Source: Caccocola sp964450835 (GTDB taxonomy: Bacteria > Synergistota > Synergistia > Synergistales > Synergistaceae). Taken from it: DNA of 33,112 bases. A program made the translations under genes and the position numbers. The notes beneath the pieces were generated by a model. It was not told where the DNA came from, made no database searches, and saw nothing but the letters and a program-made list of their open reading frames with translations. The first letter of the stretch is position 1; the number at the start of each line of letters is the position of its first letter. Shown here one piece after another: positions 31,991 through 33,112 of this stretch. Location: assembly GCA_964450835.1 (NCBI GenBank), contig CAYVEQ010000019.1, forward strand, positions 1 through 33,112. The letters run 5' to 3'.

Positions 31991-32209
31991 TCAGCGCACC
32001 TGCACACACTGCGCGTCGTTCTTCCTGACGGAGAGTTCATAGCCTCTGACTGTGATCTCGACAGGGTCTCCGAGCGGCGCGACCTTTCTTATATAAAGCT
32101 CCGTGCCCTTTGTGATGCCCATATCCATTATGCGGCGCTTGTAAGCCCCGTCTCCCTCGATCTTAGTCACGACAACTCTGCTTCCGACCTCTGCCTCGCC
32201 TAAAGTCAT
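31991..32209 (-). CDS. feoA: FeoA protein (second copy)
   Basis: 72 residues. SH3-like FeoA fold: KIEGDGAYKRRIMDMGITKGTELYIRKVAPLGDPVEITVRGYELSVRKNDAQCVQV. GDP.EI..RGYELSLRK is the standard FeoA motif. Lies 36 bp after the first feoA and 46 bp before feoB. Of the two, this is the more canonical FeoA. Confidence 0.95.
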   Translation of the reverse strand: MTLGEAEVGSRVVVTKIEGDGAYKRRIMDMGITKGTELYIRKVAPLGDPVEITVRGYELSVRKNDAQCVQVR

Positions 32210-32245
32210 GGCTGCATCTCCTTTCTTTTTTCGCGGGCGGCGCGG

Positions 32246-32458
32246 CTACACCAGAATGTGGCGCGCCATGTCCTCGTTGATCGCGACGCGCGAATCTTTC
32301 ACATTCACGATGACATTGCCGCGGTTCGCCGAAATTACCGTGATTTCGGCTCCGGTGATAATGCCGAGGCTGCCGAGGAATCTTCTTGTCTCCCCGTTTC
32401 CCCCGACACGGCCTATTACGTTTTTTTCTCCTGTTCCTGCCAGCGTAAGCGGCATCAT
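32246..32458 (-). CDS. feoA: FeoA protein (first copy)
   Basis: 70 residues. FeoA domain with VGGNGETRRFLGSLGIITGAEITVISANRGNVIVNVKDSRVAINEDMARHILV. The second half, NVIVNVKDSRVAI, is the variant seen in the divergent FeoA that usually comes first in feoAAB operons. ATG 32458 or 32455 (two Met in a row) with GGGTGA upstream. It is the first gene of the operon, about 60 nt after the predicted transcription start. Confidence 0.93.
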   Translation of the reverse strand: MMPLTLAGTGEKNVIGRVGGNGETRRFLGSLGIITGAEITVISANRGNVIVNVKDSRVAINEDMARHILV

Positions 32459-32499
32459 ATCGCATCACCCTTTTCTTTCGCCGTTCGTGAGGCGGCGCG

Positions 32500-32555
32500 T
32501 TAGCGTCAACTAATTCACTATGTGTTAGTTTATGCTAACATTAAAAGATCGTCAA
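32500..32555 (-). promoter_or_regulatory. feo promoter with two TTAG-N6-CTAA operators
   Basis: Minus strand: -35 TTGACG (32555-32550), 17-bp spacer, -10 TAAACT (32532-32527). Two inverted repeats TTAG-N6-CTAA lie at 32525-32538 (over the -10) and 32500-32513 (just past the start site), with centres 25 bp apart. TTAG-N6-CTAA is contained in the DtxR/IdeR consensus, so an iron-responsive DtxR-family repressor is the likely reader. An A15 run lies upstream of the -35. Confidence 0.75.
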
Positions 32556-32610
32556 GAGGAAGATCAAAAAAAAAAAAAAATAAAAAAATAGAAAGTAACT
32601 GGACGCAAAA

Positions 32611-32637
32611 AAGAGCCGGAAAAAATCTTCGGCTCTT
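32611..32637 (-). terminator. bidirectional terminator after the thiolase gene
   Basis: Perfect 8-bp stem AAGAGCCG / CGGCTCTT with an 11-nt loop. T tracts follow in both directions. On the minus strand it would end thiolase transcription about 110 bp past the stop and insulate the feo promoter. Confidence 0.85.
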
Positions 32638-32743
32638 TTTGGTTTGTATTATTTTGTCTGAGAGGCGCGTGAAATTTCTTCACCGCGCGCGATTATCTGG
32701 TATAAAACAAAATTTTTAAGCGGCTTCTCAATCTGATCTTCCG

Positions 32744-33112
32744 CTACATCTTTTCAAAGGCCATGGCCATGCCCAGGCCTCCGGCGATGCAAAGGGTAGC
32801 GACGCCGTAACGGACGCCGCGCTTCTTCATTTCGTGAATCAGGGTGGTCGAGATTCGCGCGCCCGAGCAACCCAGCGGATGGCCCAGCGCGATGGCGCCG
32901 CCGTTGACGTTTACGGTGTCCTGTCGGTTCTCCAGACCCAATTCCCGTAGGCAACCAAGCGACTGCGCAGCGAATGCCTCGTTGAGTTCCCAGAGGTCAA
33001 TATCTTTCATATCGATGCCCATCGGCCGGAGGAATTTTTCAAAGAGCTTGTTGGTAGCGGCCACCGGCCCTAGGCCCATCACGCGGGGATCGACGCCGGC
33101 CGCCGCTCCGGC
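32744..33112 (-). CDS. acetyl-CoA C-acyltransferase (thiolase), C-terminal part
   Basis: Partial: the readable 122 residues run from AGAAAGVDPRVMGLGP at the right edge to the stop at 32744. The C-terminal thiolase domain has LWELNEAFAAQSL, NVNGGAIALGHPLGCSGAR (catalytic His) and ATLCIAGGLGMAMAFE (catalytic Cys). It catalyses thiolytic cleavage or condensation of acyl-CoA. The gene continues beyond the window. Codon choice (TTG, CGG and CGA at several places) looks somewhat different from the B12 genes, which may mean separate origin. The direction is the same as the feo operon, but a terminator separates them. Confidence 0.92.
   Translation of the reverse strand, partial: AGAAAGVDPRVMGLGPVAATNKLFEKFLRPMGIDMKDIDLWELNEAFAAQSLGCLRELGLENRQDTVNVNGGAIALGHPLGCSGARISTTLIHEMKKRGVRYGVATLCIAGGLGMAMAFEKM

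Overview
This is a GC-rich (about 60%) bacterial chromosomal window dominated by a cobalamin (vitamin B12) biosynthesis operon of about 21-22 kb on the minus strand. The organism is probably a strict anaerobe. CbiD, CbiG, CbiK and a precorrin-2 dehydrogenase domain mark the early-cobalt-insertion (anaerobic) pathway, and a TAXI-type TRAP transporter and an iron(II) feo operon lie next to it. The gene mix and fusions suggest Synergistota (Cloacibacillus/Synergistes-like). That assignment is inference; no rRNA or marker phylogeny is available here.

Minus strand, read from 22,266 down to 1: a promoter -10 box, a cobalamin riboswitch (22105-22237) and an intrinsic terminator (21995-22028) precede cbiK (with a signal peptide), btuC, btuD, btuF, cbiL, a Gate-domain membrane protein, cbiC, cbiD, cbiET, cbiF, cbiG, hemA, cbiH, a cbiJ-sirC fusion, hemC, a cobA-hemD fusion, hemB, hemL, cobO, cbiP, cbiA and a HAD phosphatase. 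A further gene may begin at the left edge. Most junctions overlap by 1-31 bp, often as ATGA, so this reads as one riboswitch-controlled transcript. It encodes 5-aminolevulinate synthesis from glutamyl-tRNA (hemA, hemL), uroporphyrinogen III (hemB, hemC, hemD), sirohydrochlorin (cobA, sirC), the corrin ring (cbiK, L, H, F, G, D, J, ET, C), amidation (cbiA, cbiP) and adenosylation (cobO). Lower-ligand and loop assembly genes (cbiB, cobU, cobS, cobT, cobC) are not in the window.

22.3-24.8 kb is a small accessory region. It holds a divergent Cys-rich small protein gene, a DEDD-type exonuclease gene with an unexplained C-terminal extension, and a RelE-type toxin-antitoxin pair lying between two nearly identical 90-bp direct repeats. 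Each repeat carries a minus-strand TATAAT and sits just upstream of a minus-strand gene.

24.75-28.95 kb, plus strand: a strong promoter, a TAXI solute-binding protein, a terminator, a fused TRAP permease, a terminator and a Ppx/GppA-family phosphatase.

29.0-32.56 kb, minus strand: a ferrous-iron operon, feoA-feoA-feoB followed by three small proteins (a Cys-rich FeoB-associated membrane protein, a 43-residue one-helix protein and a membrane-anchored HMA protein). Its promoter carries two TTAG-N6-CTAA inverted repeats, one covering the -10, that resemble DtxR-family operators. The right edge holds the 3' end of a thiolase gene.

The least conventional items are the CbiJ-SirC fusion, the apparently exported CbiK beside BtuCDF, the Gate-domain protein and HAD phosphatase inside the B12 operon, the 24-residue HemL insertion, and the promoter-bearing direct repeats around the toxin-antitoxin pair.
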